From CAYRQP01 sp964426545 (GTDB lineage Bacteria; Fermentibacterota; Fermentibacteria; Fermentibacterales; JCC-6): a stretch of 64,000 bases of DNA. Where the stretch lies: positions 62,001-126,000 of the forward strand of contig CAYRQP010000001.1 in the NCBI GenBank assembly GCA_964426545.1. Direction: 5' to 3'. Below, piece after piece: positions 1 through 8,594 of the stretch. The notes below the pieces were generated by a model, which was not told the DNA's origin, did no database searches, and was given only the letters and a program-made list of their open reading frames with translations. Position 1 is the stretch's first letter; each line of letters opens with the position of its first letter. The position numbers and the translations under genes are program-made.

Positions 1-159
1 GAAGAACTCGAGAAGAAATTCGTGGCTGACGGAATTTCAAAGGGACTTGTCGGCTTAAAGGGTCACCGTTCAGTCGGCGGGTGCAGGGCTTCCATCTACA
101 ATGCGATGCCGTTTGAAGGTCTCGAAGCGCTTGTGAAGTTCATGAAGGAGTTCAAGTAA
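1..159 (+). CDS. serC: Phosphoserine aminotransferase, 3' end only
   Basis: The first 52 codons of the window, ending in TAA, encode the C-terminus of phosphoserine aminotransferase. This PLP enzyme of serine biosynthesis converts 3-phosphohydroxypyruvate and glutamate to phosphoserine and 2-oxoglutarate. The stretch KGHRSVGG followed by RASIYNAMP and a final helix ending in FMKEFK is the family's characteristic C-terminal end; the family usually has M or I where this protein has Cys before RAS. The gene enters from outside the window, so its start, full length and lysine site cannot be seen. It converges with ligA, and only 76 bp containing a palindromic repeat separate the two stop codons. 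Confidence 0.85.
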   Translation, partial: EELEKKFVADGISKGLVGLKGHRSVGGCRASIYNAMPFEGLEALVKFMKEFK

Positions 160-173
160 GTTCTATAAAGGTC

Positions 174-233
174 GGTGCTGATAGGGGACACACCTCCTCG
201 AAACAGGAACTCTTTCTTCGGAGGAATGTCCCC
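174..233. repeat. GGGGACA palindromic repeat, copy 1
   Basis: A 60-bp unit with arms GGGGACACACCTCC (184-197) and GGAGGAATGTCCCC (220-233). The arms pair at 12 of 14 positions around a 22-nt loop. It lies between the convergent 3' ends of serC and ligA. A near-identical unit is found at 27469-27529, also between convergent genes, with an inverted partial copy at 27376-27398. It could act as a bidirectional terminator. It could also be a REP-like element, since similar GGGGACA repeats accompany REP-associated transposases in other bacteria, but none is seen in this window. Confidence 0.7.
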
Positions 234-235
234 AT

Positions 236-2236
236 TTAGCACATTTTTAGAAACGCAGCTTCGTCTATCACCTCAACCCTGAGGTTCAGGGCTTTTGTCA
301 GTTTAGACCCGGCATTTGGACCGGCTACGAGATAGTCGGTCTTTTTGGAAACACTCTTGGTGACTTTTGCTCCCGCACTTTCAGCCAGTTCGCGGGCTTT
401 GTTTCGTGCAATCGATAGTGAACCTGTGAATACAATGGTTTTCCCTTCAAGCGGACGGTTTCCCCCGGATATGGAATTCTTCAGTTGAAAGTCCAGCGCA
501 AGAAGCCTGTCGATAACCTTCCTTGTAACAGGGTCGCTAAAGAACACAACTATCGAATCAGCTATGACCGTGCCGATTCCATGGATATTCTCAATGTCTT
601 CTTTTGAAGCAGTCATTATATCTTCTATCGTCCTGAATTTCGTGCTCAGCAATCTGGCAACAGTTCTGCCAACTCCGAGAATTCCTATTCCTGTAATGAA
701 TCTCTGTAATTCTGTATCGAGACTGGCTTTAATAGCATCCACGAGTTTTGCGGCAGAGATATCTCCCATTCTGTCGAGATGGGCTACCTGAAGTGACTTC
801 AATTCATAAAGACCTGCAATGTCCAAGACGAATCCGTTGCTGACAAGCTGGTCGCAGATTGTCTCACCGAGTCCTTCGATGTCAAGTGCATCACGCGAGC
901 CCCAGTGAAAAAGACCCTCACGCAACCGGGCGGGGCATGACGGATTAATGCATCGATGTACTGCTTCATTGTCAGGTCTTGTTACAGGGCCTGTACACAC
1001 GGGACATTCCACGGGAAATTCGAAAGCAGAACTCCGCCGCATGCCTTCAGGTGCTCCCAGTGAGCGTACCACTTCCGGAATTACATCTCCGGCTCTTCGG
1101 ATTACGACCAGATCACCCGGCCTGGCATCCTTTTTTCTGAGTTCATCTTCGTTATGCAGCGTTGCCGATGATACTGAAACGCCGCCGACTTCAACAGGTT
1201 CAAGTTTTGCAACCGGTGTAAGTCGTCCCGTTCTTCCAACCTGCATTTCTATCGTCTTTAGTGTTGTTACAACCTCTTCGGCATTGAATTTCCAAGCAAC
1301 TGCCCATCTCGGGCTTCGGCTTAACTCTCCCATTCTGTTCTGCAGCTGAATGTCATCCAGCTTGATCACCATGCCGTCTATATCGAAGGGTAGGGAATCT
1401 CTCTCATCTTCAAGGTCATGATATGCCTTTTCGACTTCATCCGCACCTTTGCATACTCTATTTTTCCCACTGACGGCAAAACCGCTCTTCGAGAGATAAT
1501 CCAGCATGGCGGACTGCCTTGTGATACCTGCGGGAAAGTCCGCAACACCGTGAGCCATGAATGTAAGGGGACGGGTAGCAGTGATTCGGCTGTCGAGTTG
1601 ACGGAGAGAACCGGAAGCGGCGTTGCGGGTGTTTGCGAATGTTTTTTTGCCTGCAGTTTCCCTCTCCGAGTTCATGCGGGTAAAATCATCTTTCCTGAAA
1701 ATCACTTCTCCCCTGACTGTGATTGCAACACCTGAACCACCCGAAAGACAGAGTGGGACGGTATTGATAGTTCGCACATTTGCGGTGATGTCCTCTCCGA
1801 GAGTCCCGTCACCCCTGGTGCCCCCCTTCTGCAGCAATGAATTCTCGTAGATAACAGCAAGGGCGACCCCGTCAAACTTGGGTTCGACCGAATATGCAGG
1901 GGGAGAACTGAGCCCGAGTTCATCGATTATCCGTTTTTCGAATGTGTCGAATTCTGCTCTCGTGAATACATTGCCAAGACTCAACATCGGCGGGTTCCAT
2001 GTTATCGGAGGAAAATCGTACACCGGTTCGGTACCGACTCTTAGGGTAGGAGAATCAGGTGTGAGAAGTTCAGGATACTGTGCTTCAAGGTACTGGAGAC
2101 GCCGCATGAGCGCATCATATTCATCATCTGATATCTCAGTGCGGTTTTCATTGTAGTAAAGTCGGTTGTGGTAGCGTATCAGTTCTCTAAGTTTTTCTGC
2201 TTCAGCTCTCTGTATATCAGGATTCATCTTCTGCAC
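236..2236 (-). CDS. ligA: NAD-dependent DNA ligase LigA
   Basis: NAD+-dependent DNA ligase, which seals nicks during replication and repair. It has about 666 residues, the normal family length. Visible parts in order are the N-terminal Ia domain (about 5-70), the adenylation domain with the nucleotide-accepting lysine in VEPKFDG (K120), the OB fold, the four-cysteine zinc finger (CPVC then CINPSC, around 410-430), helix-hairpin-helix repeats, and a C-terminal BRCT domain starting near GKTIVFTGSL. The first in-frame start is a GTG at 2236. An ATG at 2227, three codons later, sits at better distance from the upstream purine-rich GGAAGTAGG and may be the true start. The start overlaps the end of the GH57 gene, so the two are probably cotranscribed. 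Confidence 0.95.
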   Translation of the reverse strand: MQKMNPDIQRAEAEKLRELIRYHNRLYYNENRTEISDDEYDALMRRLQYLEAQYPELLTPDSPTLRVGTEPVYDFPPITWNPPMLSLGNVFTRAEFDTFEKRIIDELGLSSPPAYSVEPKFDGVALAVIYENSLLQKGGTRGDGTLGEDITANVRTINTVPLCLSGGSGVAITVRGEVIFRKDDFTRMNSERETAGKKTFANTRNAASGSLRQLDSRITATRPLTFMAHGVADFPAGITRQSAMLDYLSKSGFAVSGKNRVCKGADEVEKAYHDLEDERDSLPFDIDGMVIKLDDIQLQNRMGELSRSPRWAVAWKFNAEEVVTTLKTIEMQVGRTGRLTPVAKLEPVEVGGVSVSSATLHNEDELRKKDARPGDLVVIRRAGDVIPEVVRSLGAPEGMRRSSAFEFPVECPVCTGPVTRPDNEAVHRCINPSCPARLREGLFHWGSRDALDIEGLGETICDQLVSNGFVLDIAGLYELKSLQVAHLDRMGDISAAKLVDAIKASLDTELQRFITGIGILGVGRTVARLLSTKFRTIEDIMTASKEDIENIHGIGTVIADSIVVFFSDPVTRKVIDRLLALDFQLKNSISGGNRPLEGKTIVFTGSLSIARNKARELAESAGAKVTKSVSKKTDYLVAGPNAGSKLTKALNLRVEVIDEAAFLKMC

Positions 2237-4253
2237 CTACTTCCAGTATCATGGAGATATCCAGTCTGCCGTCTCTGTCAGTGATACCTGAAATATACAC
2301 AGAAACGCCCTGATGCACCTTCTCGAAACCCCTCTCTGAGAGGTTGACAGATTCAATCGGACATTGCCATATATCATATTCTTTATTGAGTTCTACTCTG
2401 ATATATCCTCCCCGCCATTCATCGGCAAACAGAATCTCACATCCCCTGCCTTTACCTTTCCATCCGGGTGAGTGTTTCACTCCTCCATCAATCTGAATGT
2501 ACCTGTCCGGGCCAGCTCCGGAGAGCATGTTGAAGGACAGTTCCATCCCGACTCGTATATTAGGTGGTGCCTTCCATTTAGAAGAAGCTTTTACAACACC
2601 ATGAAAGGAGTCAACCATTAAGGTCTTCCTAATGACATATTGCTCTTTGCTGATTTCAGCGTTGTCCTGCAGGAAATTATCCCCCCTGCAGTTCGAAAAT
2701 ACAATGTCTGAATCCTGGAAGTCCACAACTCCGACTTCCGCCTGAATCCACTCTTCAAAGCAGTTATCCGCAGGAATGGCAAGATCCGTGAAAGAGACTT
2801 TTCTCCAGCGGTCAATGATTATATCATCTGCGAGTCCTTTCTCTGCACCGGGCTTAGAATGAATGGTCTCTTCCGTGCGGATTCTGACTTCTGCCGCCCG
2901 GACATCAGAGTGATAACTTTCCGTCTGTCTTGTGAGAACATGCCCGAAAGGTATGGGATTCCCAGTGTCATTGAATACAGTTAACTCGCTAATCGTAAGT
3001 CCCTGCCCGCGATGAACCATCACTGATAACTTCCTGCCGGTGACCAGTCTTTCGGACAATCCGTCATTGTTGATATCTCCACTTACCACCCGGGGAAACT
3101 CGTCGAGAATATCAAGTGCTCTATGTTCAGCAACCGCAAGTTCTTTCCAGACTGCATCCCTCAGGTGTGGAAGATAGATACCGCCGAATACTCCATGCCA
3201 CCAGGAGCAATTACACTGACTTCTCCAGAAATGATGTAGAGCAGACTCGCTCCCTGAGCGCTTTACAATGTCTTCTGCCAGCAGTACACGAGCCCGCAGA
3301 TCATTCGACTCGGGATACAATGAAAAGAAGTTTCGCCAGAATCCCCCGAAAAGAAAAGGATATGATTTGCCGGTTTCATCATGCTCTTCGAGTACGCTCC
3401 GGGTCGATTCAAGATCCTCTTTAGCGGCGGGGGTCAATGCCCAATCCCCCATTTCGCTGTAACTCATTGCAGGCACATATAGCGGTCCGGATGCTTTCAT
3501 CGAAGCAGCTTCAGATGGAAGAATGGTCTCTATCCAATCAGCTGATGATATTTCAGAGATAAATCTGCTAAGCCAGTCATCATTGTAGCACAACTCAGCT
3601 GTACCCGGCCAGACACCGAATTTTTCCCCGTCGTCGGCATAGAGTACGAGTTGGGAATCGTCGAGATTAAGGTTCTGCAGATGCTCGATGACTTCATCCA
3701 CGGGTGCAAAAGGTATCTTATATCTGAGACCCATATTACCTCCCAGCAGTCTGATCGAACTGCCTGCATCCTCAGTAATCCAGGGTTTGAAGAGTTCTCT
3801 TTCCCGAACTCCTGCAGAAACGAGATGAGCGTCATCGAGAATGGCGTAGTTCAACCCAGCTTCTGCTATCAATGATGCAAGTTGCGGCTCCCAGACCCGC
3901 TCTGTCAACCATAGTCCGGCGGGAGAAGTTCCGCACAGTTTTCGAAGATGTTCTGAATAGTCCCTGATCTGCATAATGATGTCATCCCTGCGGAATACCG
4001 GAAGAACCGGCTCATATCTCCCGCTCGACAGCAGTTCCATATTACCTGACTGCACCGCAGCTGAAATCCCTGTAATGAATTCGGGATAATGTTTCTCGAG
4101 CCATTCCAGCAAACTGCCTGAAATGTGAAGACCGGTCTTTATTTTCGAAAATTCATCCAGCATCGGTTTGTAACAGCTTTGAAATGCTTTCTCGATTACA
4201 TCATCGAAATTTCCTACAGGCTGATGAATGTGAAGACAGAAAGAAAACTTCAT
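2217..4253 (-). CDS. GH57 4-alpha-glucanotransferase / alpha-amylase
   Basis: Glycoside hydrolase family 57 enzyme of 678 residues, similar in size and layout to the 4-alpha-glucanotransferase of Thermococcus litoralis. The N-terminal (beta/alpha)7 barrel starts with FCLHIHQPVGNF. The nucleophile is expected to be E118 in WLTERVWEP, and the acid/base is one of the aspartates in YADDGEKFGVWP (D207 or D208). After about residue 290 come the helical middle domain and a C-terminal beta-sandwich resembling DUF1925 and DUF1926. It probably rearranges or trims alpha-1,4-glucans such as glycogen or maltodextrins. No signal peptide is seen, so it is likely cytoplasmic. Its ATG overlaps the stop of the upstream lipoprotein gene, and its 3' end overlaps ligA. 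Confidence 0.88.
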   Translation of the reverse strand: MKFSFCLHIHQPVGNFDDVIEKAFQSCYKPMLDEFSKIKTGLHISGSLLEWLEKHYPEFITGISAAVQSGNMELLSSGRYEPVLPVFRRDDIIMQIRDYSEHLRKLCGTSPAGLWLTERVWEPQLASLIAEAGLNYAILDDAHLVSAGVRERELFKPWITEDAGSSIRLLGGNMGLRYKIPFAPVDEVIEHLQNLNLDDSQLVLYADDGEKFGVWPGTAELCYNDDWLSRFISEISSADWIETILPSEAASMKASGPLYVPAMSYSEMGDWALTPAAKEDLESTRSVLEEHDETGKSYPFLFGGFWRNFFSLYPESNDLRARVLLAEDIVKRSGSESALHHFWRSQCNCSWWHGVFGGIYLPHLRDAVWKELAVAEHRALDILDEFPRVVSGDINNDGLSERLVTGRKLSVMVHRGQGLTISELTVFNDTGNPIPFGHVLTRQTESYHSDVRAAEVRIRTEETIHSKPGAEKGLADDIIIDRWRKVSFTDLAIPADNCFEEWIQAEVGVVDFQDSDIVFSNCRGDNFLQDNAEISKEQYVIRKTLMVDSFHGVVKASSKWKAPPNIRVGMELSFNMLSGAGPDRYIQIDGGVKHSPGWKGKGRGCEILFADEWRGGYIRVELNKEYDIWQCPIESVNLSERGFEKVHQGVSVYISGITDRDGRLDISMILEVGAEDES

Positions 4254-6415
4254 CAGATATCTTCAAGCAGTACTTTTCTGTATACAATGTCTGCCGGAAG
4301 AATTCTGTCCGGGTTTATGTCGATGGAGATTATTTCGATTCCGGGAGTAACAGTCCCGACATATATGTTCCTGCGGCTGCCTTCCCTGAGATGAATTTGG
4401 TCGGATCCTTCCCTTGTATATATCATAATCTCGTCGATTACTGACCCATACGGAAAAGCATGACCGGGTTGAAGCTGTTCAATTTTCAGCGTCAGTGTCT
4501 GACCGTCAGGATTCGCCCAAGTGACTCTGATGCATGGAATTCCGGGTTGGAACAGCCAACTCCTGAACAGCGTTCTTCGTCGAGAACTACTACTCAGATT
4601 AAGTGCTGATGCCAGTCTCGTCCACGAATCTCCCCGATGCCGCTGACGCCCCAGCATTGTTCTCAATCCGTTATTCACAAAGCCGTTTATCTCATTGGAG
4701 AGAAACTCAAGTACAAGCGGACCCTTTCCCATTATAACAGGTTCTGCGATTTCCGATGAAGGAAGAAGCGGGTCTGCAAGTGCATATTCCACTCCCCCTC
4801 TGATTTCAGTTTCGTAAAGGTAGTATTTTAGAAATGCGTCCAGCATTATATCACCGTTTTCAGCATTCCTGTTGGACGCGTATCTATAGACAGTCCATCC
4901 CGTCAGCATCTGCCTGAAGGTTTCATCAAGGTATTTACTGCGTGAGAGGAAAACTGCAGCAGCCCCTGCCGGTATAAGAGTTTCTCTCACTGCGACACCT
5001 TTTGAAAGAGAATCACTCCACCATGAACAATCAGCAATTCGACAAAGCACATCTTTCGATGCAAACACACATCCGGGACCAAGCATATAAATCGATGTGT
5101 CAAGACTCTCAATGATAACAAAGTCGAGTTTTGCTCCCTCGTACTGTAGAGCATCCCAGAGATTATCTGCAAGACCTTCCGTTATGCTTTTCAAGTCATC
5201 ATCAGGGTCAATAGTGTCCGATAAATAGAGTCCGCTCCTTCCTGATGATATCCCGACACTGTCGAAGTCGGAGACAGCCCATGCTATAGGTCCCTTTAAC
5301 CCGCCGACGGGTGATGCATACCGAACCGTGTTTCTGCCTGAGCCAGTACTCCCTCCATAACTAAGTTCATCCATCGGAACATATGCAGTGTATGCAGTAT
5401 CCGGGATTGTTATTTCAACTATGTAATCCGCAGGATATCTGCATCCCGGATAAAACCACATCCCGCACTGGAAGGACGAAGAAGACCTCACCTGATATCC
5501 GCTTAAGACAAAATCTTCACCGGTGTGAAGTTCTGTGCCTTCAAACACCTGCTCAAAGATTCCGCGAAATACCCCTGTAGAGTCGCTGATGCAGACAAGT
5601 GAATCGTCATCAATTTCAGAATTGCCGCAGATATCTGAAATCTCCGCATCCATGTAATCTTCTGAGAGGTAAAAACTCAACTTGAAATCCGACTCTGTCG
5701 GTGAAAAATCGACAGTCAATGTGTCAATAATTGTGACGGACTGTTCCCCGGGATTCACATTTATGACCATGCTGTGCAGAATAGAAGGTACAGTTGTCCC
5801 GGACTGCTGAATATCTTCTGATATCCGGTCATAAAGCCTGTCAGCTGGATAGACATTTCTCGGAGTAATCAATTCTGCCCGGTTGCTGTATTCAGGTTCA
5901 AATACAGGCTGAGCACTGTTAAAAAGTAACCGCACATCGTCGAGTAGAACAGTCGGTGAATTTCCATACTTCTTCGCCTGCAGTACGATTAGTTCTCTGC
6001 TCCCATGTGCCCAGATCCGTTCGACGACACACGAATCTCCGCTTTGATAGGTAATGGCAGTAAACGCTCGGTTCGTGCCTGTATCGACCTTTGCAGAGAT
6101 ATCCCTTTGAAGAAGATACTCACACATATCCGATTCTGTAGAACCACATCCCGGTACGAGCATAGCACGCAGTATAACCATATCTTCTGATTCAATCTCA
6201 AGTATTACAGATGATATTTTCCCGCTGCTATGCTGTATGCTGTCACTATAGACTTCCGGATAAGATACTCTCACATATACATCTTTCTCTGCATATAATT
6301 CTATTTCCTGCATATCTCCTGTTGAACGCAGATATGGGTCATCACTGCCGCAGGCACCTGACAAAAGAGCAATAATCAGAAACGAAGACAAACTTATAAT
6401 GTAAAGTATTTTCAA
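4253..6415 (-). CDS. Lipoprotein with degenerate M1-peptidase-like architecture
   Basis: Large predicted lipoprotein of about 720 residues. I chose the TTG at 6415 because GGAGG lies just upstream and the product then begins with a clean lipoprotein signal peptide ending LLSGAC; an ATG 14 codons earlier (6457) lacks a good ribosome site. The middle and C-terminal parts resemble M1 (aminopeptidase N-like) proteins. GKGPLVLEFLSNEI followed by helical repeats and FRSWLFQPGIPCIRVTW mirrors the typical end of the M1 catalytic domain and the next beta-sandwich. No HExxH zinc site is present where it would be expected. It may therefore be a non-catalytic envelope protein. Function is unknown. It overlaps the GH57 start by 1 nt. 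Confidence 0.75.
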   Translation of the reverse strand: MKILYIISLSSFLIIALLSGACGSDDPYLRSTGDMQEIELYAEKDVYVRVSYPEVYSDSIQHSSGKISSVILEIESEDMVILRAMLVPGCGSTESDMCEYLLQRDISAKVDTGTNRAFTAITYQSGDSCVVERIWAHGSRELIVLQAKKYGNSPTVLLDDVRLLFNSAQPVFEPEYSNRAELITPRNVYPADRLYDRISEDIQQSGTTVPSILHSMVINVNPGEQSVTIIDTLTVDFSPTESDFKLSFYLSEDYMDAEISDICGNSEIDDDSLVCISDSTGVFRGIFEQVFEGTELHTGEDFVLSGYQVRSSSSFQCGMWFYPGCRYPADYIVEITIPDTAYTAYVPMDELSYGGSTGSGRNTVRYASPVGGLKGPIAWAVSDFDSVGISSGRSGLYLSDTIDPDDDLKSITEGLADNLWDALQYEGAKLDFVIIESLDTSIYMLGPGCVFASKDVLCRIADCSWWSDSLSKGVAVRETLIPAGAAAVFLSRSKYLDETFRQMLTGWTVYRYASNRNAENGDIMLDAFLKYYLYETEIRGGVEYALADPLLPSSEIAEPVIMGKGPLVLEFLSNEINGFVNNGLRTMLGRQRHRGDSWTRLASALNLSSSSRRRTLFRSWLFQPGIPCIRVTWANPDGQTLTLKIEQLQPGHAFPYGSVIDEIMIYTREGSDQIHLREGSRRNIYVGTVTPGIEIISIDINPDRILPADIVYRKVLLEDI

Positions 6416-6486
6416 ATTTCCTCCATAATACAGACATCCCGAATTCATAATTTTCATTCACTTACATATGATATAATATATGCAAG

Positions 6487-6514
6487 TTGACAAATGTACA
6501 AAGTTTGTTACAAT
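6487..6514 (+). promoter_or_regulatory. Sigma-70 type promoter for the 6533 gene
   Basis: A perfect -35 box TTGACA (6487-6492) is followed after 16 nt by TACAAT (6509-6514). Transcription would start near 6520, just before the ribosome site GGAGG (6523-6527) and the ATG at 6533, giving a very short leader. The site lies in the divergent gap upstream of the minus-strand lipoprotein gene. Confidence 0.65.
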
Positions 6515-6532
6515 TCATGCATTGGAGGAAGA

Positions 6533-7225
6533 ATGAATTTACTTTTTATAATGCTGAACACTGCTGATAGTATAACAAAATCCGATATGGCAATGTCCGC
6601 CTTTTTCTGTGCAGCTTCGTTCATGTTCTTTATTCTGCTTCATATACTTGGAGCAAAACTCTTTATAGTGATCAGGAATTCCGGACGCATGGGCCCGCGG
6701 CGCTTTGCAGTTATTCTCTTTCTCATAGGTATTGCAGGTGCTGTTTTAAGTTCAACTCTGCTTTTCAATGAGTCTGCTCTAGTTCTCGGTGTTACCTCGG
6801 GAATACTCATATGGACCGCTGCCGGTGATATCCCCGAACAGATGAAATGGATTTCGCCGCTGACACGGAAGAGTATCATCATCTATCTTCCGCTGCTTCT
6901 TATATGGGGGGTAGGCTGCTATTATTATTCAAACCTTCCCAATGCCCTCATCGGCGCAATCGGCTATCCCATCGCAATCTGGGGGCTGAATCTCGCCAGA
7001 GTCAGAGTACTGGACAAATGGGGGCCGTCTTCTCTGCCCTCGACTGTTCTTGTTATTCTAACTGCAATGCTGGCCGGCGCAGCGGCTGCTATCGGGATTG
7101 TACACGGCACCATCTATTCCGGAATCATCGGAGGTGTTCTATTTTCGATAGCAATCTGGTCGGCATTCGAAGTGATATGGGAACGCGGAATGGCACGCGG
7201 CCCCTGGCAGATGAAGAACAGATAG
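6533..7225 (+). CDS. Polytopic membrane protein of unknown function
   Basis: A 230-residue integral membrane protein with about seven hydrophobic segments (roughly 20-45, 58-75, 80-95, 112-128, 135-152, 168-186 and 192-212). The ATG at 6533 is preceded by GGAGGAAGA and follows a strong promoter; the frame is open 13 codons further upstream but without a ribosome site. I recognise no family or catalytic motif. Basic loops such as RNSGRMGPRR after the first helix suggest a cytoplasmic face there. It is a lone plus-strand gene flanked by minus-strand genes on both sides. Confidence 0.8.
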   Translation: MNLLFIMLNTADSITKSDMAMSAFFCAASFMFFILLHILGAKLFIVIRNSGRMGPRRFAVILFLIGIAGAVLSSTLLFNESALVLGVTSGILIWTAAGDIPEQMKWISPLTRKSIIIYLPLLLIWGVGCYYYSNLPNALIGAIGYPIAIWGLNLARVRVLDKWGPSSLPSTVLVILTAMLAGAAAAIGIVHGTIYSGIIGGVLFSIAIWSAFEVIWERGMARGPWQMKNR

Positions 7226-7234
7226 CAGGGCAAA

Positions 7235-8554
7235 TCAGAATATCATATAGATCAAACCGGCGTGAACACTGAATCCGTTGTATCTATACTTTGTGTAGTA
7301 TAGTTCATCATCCCCCACAGCACGGATTCTGCCGCTTTCCGTATTCTCAACATCTCCCCACGAGTCACCTAAGATCCCATACATCCCTTCACCGCCAAGG
7401 AAAATTCCGAGATTCGATGAGAACATGTACTCAAGGTCGATATCGACAAGTCCTGTCATGGCAAAAGCGCTCGTAGAGGTCAAACTGTCATTGAGGGTTT
7501 CCTGCAGCAGAAATGTCATTTCTCCCCCGCAAGAAAGACGCAGTGCCAATTCCGGACTTGCAAGAGGGATTCTCGACCCGACCAGAAAGTCTATTCCAAG
7601 AGAAGATATGTGTTCCATTCCGCCAAAGGCAAAGGCTCCTGTAAATGAGAGACCCCATTTCGCCGTCGATACACTTACTCTGAGTTTCTGCAGATATTCA
7701 GGTAATTCAAAGTCAGCGGGTACGCTGTCACCCAATAACACATCGGGTTTCATCAGCAGATATGAAACTGATATATCAGCAGGGGAGCCGTGTTCTATAG
7801 CCACGACATTCCCGCCTTCAGCAAGGTCACCAGCCAGAAGATGCCCCTCTGATTCATTGGAACCGATGGAAGTTATCTGAAGAAGCGCCCTGCTGCGCAG
7901 ATACTCATAATCATCTTCGGTATCTGGCATTTCTGAAGTTGTTGCGATAACATACATTACCATTCCCTTGAAGAGCCCCTGCTCCGTACCTGCCGGTATC
8001 TGCACAGGTGAAGTTCCCACTGCAACGAAATTCACTTCAATCGGAAATAATTCGAATAACGCTCTTTCTGTTATGTCTTCGGCACAATCCAGAGTCAGGT
8101 GTCTCCTGTCTGCTGGTACAGGCGGGACTTCCCGTTCAGACCGTGCTTCGCTCAGCGAACCAAACAGCGCACCATTCGAAGAGTAGAATCTTCCCAGTAA
8201 CTCTATGGTGATGTTTCGCTCAACTATGAGAGAGTCATTTCGATAATATGTCCTGTCTTCAACCTGCTCGGGAAGAATTTCTATTGCAAAGAACACATCG
8301 ATCTGTTCATCTGCAGCGAGAGTTCGCATGACTATAATCAGAGAGTCAGATGGAACACCAAGAAGCTCAGTTCCGGTTATATCTGCGACTTCGAAACGAC
8401 CGGATATATCGAACTCTCCTCGAACCACATTGAGTATATCTTCTCCCGGGCAATTAGCATCTTCATTGAGAAGTACAACACCAATTTTCGACAAAGACGC
8501 ATATGCAGGGATAAGTAACGCACTTATCAGGATGACTAACAGAGTATTCCGCAT
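7235..8554 (-). CDS. Secreted envelope protein, possible outer membrane beta-barrel
   Basis: A 439-residue protein with an N-terminal signal peptide ending near PAYAS. The N-terminal half is soluble and predicted alpha/beta; the stretch PAGTEQGLFKGMVMYVI resembles short beta modules of FlgT- or LPP20-like envelope proteins, but this is weak. The C-terminal 170 residues alternate polar and hydrophobic residues, carry paired aromatics and end in Phe, as outer membrane beta-barrel strands do. No catalytic motif is seen. It lies 40 bp downstream of the anti-sigma gene on the same strand, so it may be part of the sigma-factor operon. Confidence 0.7.
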   Translation of the reverse strand: MRNTLLVILISALLIPAYASLSKIGVVLLNEDANCPGEDILNVVRGEFDISGRFEVADITGTELLGVPSDSLIIVMRTLAADEQIDVFFAIEILPEQVEDRTYYRNDSLIVERNITIELLGRFYSSNGALFGSLSEARSEREVPPVPADRRHLTLDCAEDITERALFELFPIEVNFVAVGTSPVQIPAGTEQGLFKGMVMYVIATTSEMPDTEDDYEYLRSRALLQITSIGSNESEGHLLAGDLAEGGNVVAIEHGSPADISVSYLLMKPDVLLGDSVPADFELPEYLQKLRVSVSTAKWGLSFTGAFAFGGMEHISSLGIDFLVGSRIPLASPELALRLSCGGEMTFLLQETLNDSLTSTSAFAMTGLVDIDLEYMFSSNLGIFLGGEGMYGILGDSWGDVENTESGRIRAVGDDELYYTKYRYNGFSVHAGLIYMIF

Positions 8555-8594
8555 GACCTTCTCCTTTATTCAATATCATCAAAATTTGTGAATA

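Noticed and set aside
948..2156. Plus-strand open frames across ligA.
   Set aside because: They are antisense frames inside a well-supported conserved gene.
6416..6457. ATG at 6457 as start of the 4253 lipoprotein.
   Set aside because: It would put 14 residues before a perfect lipoprotein signal peptide, and the TTG at 6415 has GGAGG upstream.
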